Source: Trema orientale
Lineage: Eukaryota; Streptophyta; Magnoliopsida; Rosales; Cannabaceae
Assembly: GCA_002914845.1 (NCBI GenBank)
Contig: JXTC01000026.1
Coordinates: forward strand, 369,255 to 433,254
DNA length: 64,000 bases
Direction of reading: 5' to 3'
How positions within the stretch are numbered: position 1 is the first letter of the stretch; the number at the start of each line of letters is the position of its first letter. The position numbers and the translations under genes are program-made. A model generated the notes under the pieces. The model was not told where the DNA came from. It did no database searches and worked only from the letters and a program-made list of their open reading frames with translations. This document shows positions 60,945-64,000 of the stretch, in pieces.

Positions 60945-63318
60945 TTCTAAACATTCTATTTAGCGCAGCTCGATACCACGTCTAGTCTTGTCTGATGCAA
61001 AACACGATGTACCTTTTTTTATGTCAAGTTTCCAAACACATTGTCTAGCTCTCGACACCCATGCATGGCGCGACTCGACGCCTTGTCTGGTGCTAAACAC
61101 TCAAATATACATTTTTTTTTTCGTGTCAAGTTTCTAGATACCTTTTCTAGCTCTCGATATCCTTATCTAGCGTCCTTGACTTATTGATATATAAGTCTTT
61201 TTATACCCTTTTTTAAAGGGGTGTATTTCATCTAAAAACTATTGAGAGGAGTGTATTTCTAAAACTATTATAGGGGTGTATTTCACCTAATTTTCCTACT
61301 CATGCTAAATACTGTATATGCGTAAATCATTTTTCTTTAGAAAAATTAGGTGAAATACACTCCTATAGTAATGAGTTTTAGAAAATATATCTCTCTCAAT
61401 AGTTTTTAGATAAAATATACTTCTTTTAAAAAAAAACGGGCATAAAAACTTATATACCCTTTGCTGAAAATTTCAAAAAATAAATTTCGAAAAACGGTTT
61501 TTCTGAAAATGATTTCCACAATTTTGTAAACAAATCAAGAACGCAACAGAATAAGTATTTTAAAATTTTTCTTGAAACTTTACAAAACAAAATAAACAGG
61601 ATCGTTGATCTAACATAAATCAATTCATGGATCTTGGTTTAGATAAAACCTGGAAGCGCTTCACAACCATTGAGCCTTCCCGTCTATTCTCTGAAGCCTA
61701 TTGAATGATCTGATGAGTGGGCACCTTTCTTGATTCCTAAGAGAGATAAGCGGACAATCCAGAAGACGCTCTTCCTTCTCCTTGATTGTACATCTATGAC
61801 CATGGGTATCTCTCCCTCGGTGGCCATGAACGAACACGGGACTTCTCTTGCAGTGGCTCAGCTCTCTCATTCTCTCTTTTTCTCTATGTCACATGTAAAG
61901 CACAGTTATTGTGCTATGGGTGGCGTGTAGCTTTCTTACAGAGGCTTAGGAGAACTTTTCGCTTAAGTATTAGAGAGGTGTAATCCCTAATGGGCTTATT
62001 GGGATCAACTAACCAATTCAATTAATATTGGGCTATGTGTGAGCTAGACAAGGGACCTTATGGATTCACATAGTCTAAGCTCCAATGGGCCAACTACCCA
62101 CAATCATAATTAACTCTTAATTATGATTGGGCCTTGTCCATTAATATTGGGGCACTCCGCTATAGGCCCAATATTGCACTCTTAGACTAAATGTCATATA
62201 TTTTCTGTGAAGTTAAATAACACTTTAATTAACTTGATCCATTTAGCATATACTATACCTGCAGATATACCCTCGATACAATGTCGTACTAGTGAGGTAA
62301 AATTACCGTATTACCCCTCTAGTACATATTTATCTTTGAGTTACTATTTTTCATCTAATAGATAATAATTGACTACAGTATTTGTAACTGCCTATACAAA
62401 CACAGTTAAATTCACAAAGTGAATACCTGTCGCCTGATTTTTTATTATCCAAGTCCTTGAAAAAACTCAAAGTGACATTATATACATGGTGTCTAAATCA
62501 TGAAGGGCGTTCTCGTCTATTCACAAATCTTATCTTCCAAGATACCGGAGTTCGAATCATATAATCGGAACTAGTCCTTTAGTAGGTCAAAAAGATAAAA
62601 CTCATGAAAGCAAGTACGACAATCACTAGGATTAAGGTAATCTTGCAATAGTGTTAGATTAGTAGAAAATAGAATATTGAGTTATGACACTTAACCTCAA
62701 ATTCTATTTTCACTTGGTCCAATTCAATGCACTTATGACATTCTTACAACGCACTAGTATTTCTATCCGACGTCAGATACTTCGATAATTGGAGACTTCA
62801 TCAATCCCGTTAAAATAGACAGCACTACATTCTATGGCAAAATAAAGTATTCCATCTTTATTTGCAGAATGTGAACTCTTTATTTTGACATAATGAAATA
62901 AAGAATTTAGTCTCCCATATGTGAACACTTCATACGAATAATTCTTTATTACTCATTATTAGTCATGGAAACTTTTAGATGTTTGCATAATAGGAAAAAC
63001 ATAAACATCACATGTATATAATTGGAACATAATATGGAATTTATTAACAACAAATAGAAAACACTTAAATCTAATAAATATTGTTTATAATGTCAAACTA
63101 CTTTCTAGGGCATATTTCCAACACCCTTAAGTCAATGGCACCAGACAGGGGTGTCGAAAGCTAAACAAGATATCTAGAAATTTGATAGAAAAAAAAAATA
63201 TACATTTGAGTGTTTAATACCAGGCAGGGCTAGATAGGACATCAAGCCACGCCAAATAGTGGTGTCAAGAACTAGATAAGGTGTCTAGAAACTTGACAGG
63301 AAAAAAATTGTACATTTG
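60945..63318. mobile_element. Large foldback (inverted-repeat) element interrupted by a solo LTR
   Basis: The left arm (about 61005-61295) is the inverse of the right arm (61341-61461 continued at 63124-63315). The centre is a 45-bp spacer. Each arm contains diverged tandem units of about 110-120 bp with the words 'gtcaagtttctagataccttttctagctctcgac'-like text (units near 60945, 61021 and 61131). It has no coding region. The structure resembles foldback or long-TIR MULE-type elements. The outer borders are approximate. Confidence 0.65.
61462..63123 (-). mobile_element. Ty1/copia solo LTR, minus orientation, with CCCTT target duplication
   Basis: On the minus strand it begins TGTTGGAAATATGCCCTAGA at 63123, the classic start of Angela/BARE-class copia LTRs, and ends TTTTCAGCA at 61462. 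The five bases CCCTT flank it on both sides (61457-61461 and 63124-63128). The length is 1662 bp, usual for that class. No PBS, polypurine tract or gag-pol borders it, so it is a solo LTR left by recombination. It splits the right arm of the foldback element. The 60-70-codon frames near 61660-61980 are chance. Confidence 0.85.
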
Positions 63319-63325
63319 TTTAGGG

Positions 63326-64000
63326 TTAATCACGTAAAAATACCCTCACTTTTAAATTTTTTGCAAAAAATGCTCTATTTTTTTAACTTCTGCAAATTAA
63401 TAATCTCACTTTTGAAATTCTGCGAATTAATTCCCTTATATTTACGATTTCTGTAAATTAATACCTCACTTTTGAATTCTGCAAATTAATACCTGAATAT
63501 TTATAATTTCTGTAAATTAATACCTGTAACTTTTGTTTTCTTTGTATATTTATATTATAAGCAAACTAAAAGATGCAAACACTTTTCATTAACTTATTAA
63601 AAATGTTTAGATATTAGTATATTATCGAAAATTATTTTATGACTACTTTTTTTTGGTTGATTGCTAAAAAAACACATTTTTTTTTTTTTTATCTCTTATG
63701 TTTCCTTTTTTCTAAAATTAACTATTCTTACCTCTCGTTTTAATTTTTTACTTTTATTTTTTAAATAAAAAGTGAAATAAGCTAACTATAAATATTTTTC
63801 AGAAATTTTATTATTGTTTAATAAGTTTTAATTAAGTTGATGATAGTTGCTACCATCTTTTTATTATTAAAATCAACTAATTGGGCATTAAGGTTATAAA
63901 TTTATAGAAATTTCAAATGTTAAGGTATTAATTTGCAAGAATTTTAATTGTTAGGTTATCAATTTACAGAAAGTAGGGGTATTATCTGGCAGAAATTCAA
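63326..64000. mobile_element. Long-TIR non-autonomous element, cut by the window end
   Basis: The left part (63326-63530) has repeated 'ctgcaaattaatacct' words and the right part (63890-64000) carries their inverse ('aggtattaatttgcaag', 'ggtattatc'), so the two ends form long inverted arms around an AT-rich core. The right terminus is not reached. I see no transposase. Confidence 0.5.

Noticed and set aside
61661-61983. Overlapping 65-69-codon frames on both strands
   Set aside because: They lie inside the copia solo LTR, which is non-coding.

Overview
The window is nuclear DNA of a flowering plant, most likely a eudicot. It is AT-rich, has intron-rich genes with GT-AG borders, a nuclear-type tRNA-Ser and plant transposon classes (Ty3 and Ty1 LTRs, an L1-type LINE, a tRNA-derived SINE, hAT-, Harbinger- and Micron-like MITEs). 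I cannot fix the species. Two runs of N (17120-17725 and 45266-46102) and four single Ns (11288, 22844, 25503, 34823) are assembly gaps.

Layout. Positions 1-23000 hold no convincing host gene. They are a nest of old transposons: a Harbinger-like MITE, a possible very long solo LTR (3660-13824) broken by a Tat/Athila-like Ty3 remnant that has been tandemly duplicated in 2.3-kb units, a further relative of that LTR carrying a hAT MITE, and a Micron-like MITE. Positions 23500-25200 hold a SINE with a 17-bp target duplication, a tRNA-Ser(AGA) gene and a 576-bp tandem duplication whose unit starts inside the tRNA 3' end.

Three protein genes follow. (1) 29104-34128, plus strand: a 13-exon sulfate transporter of the SULTR3;3 type, 682 residues. 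(2) 37870-41694, plus strand: a 10-exon SEC12-like protein (Sar1 exchange-factor family), 399 residues. (3) 57181-44273, minus strand: a gene of at least 26 exons with two successive uridine-kinase-like P-loop plus CYTH modules and a C-terminal membrane anchor. At least one exon of it is hidden in the second N gap. Genes 2 and 3 are convergent and, from memory, match the neighbouring Arabidopsis loci AT2G01470 and AT2G01460. All exon borders were assembled by hand from splice consensus and reading-frame continuity; the summed coding lengths of genes 1 and 2 are exact multiples of three.

Positions 57182-64000 return to repeats: a TIR element, a large foldback element with a 1.66-kb Ty1/copia solo LTR (CCCTT target duplication) in its right arm, and the start of another long-TIR element cut by the window end. 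No operon, CRISPR array or other prokaryotic-style system is present. The most unusual protein is the double kinase-CYTH gene, in which both modules keep a perfect P-loop but have Glu where nucleoside kinases have their catalytic Asp.
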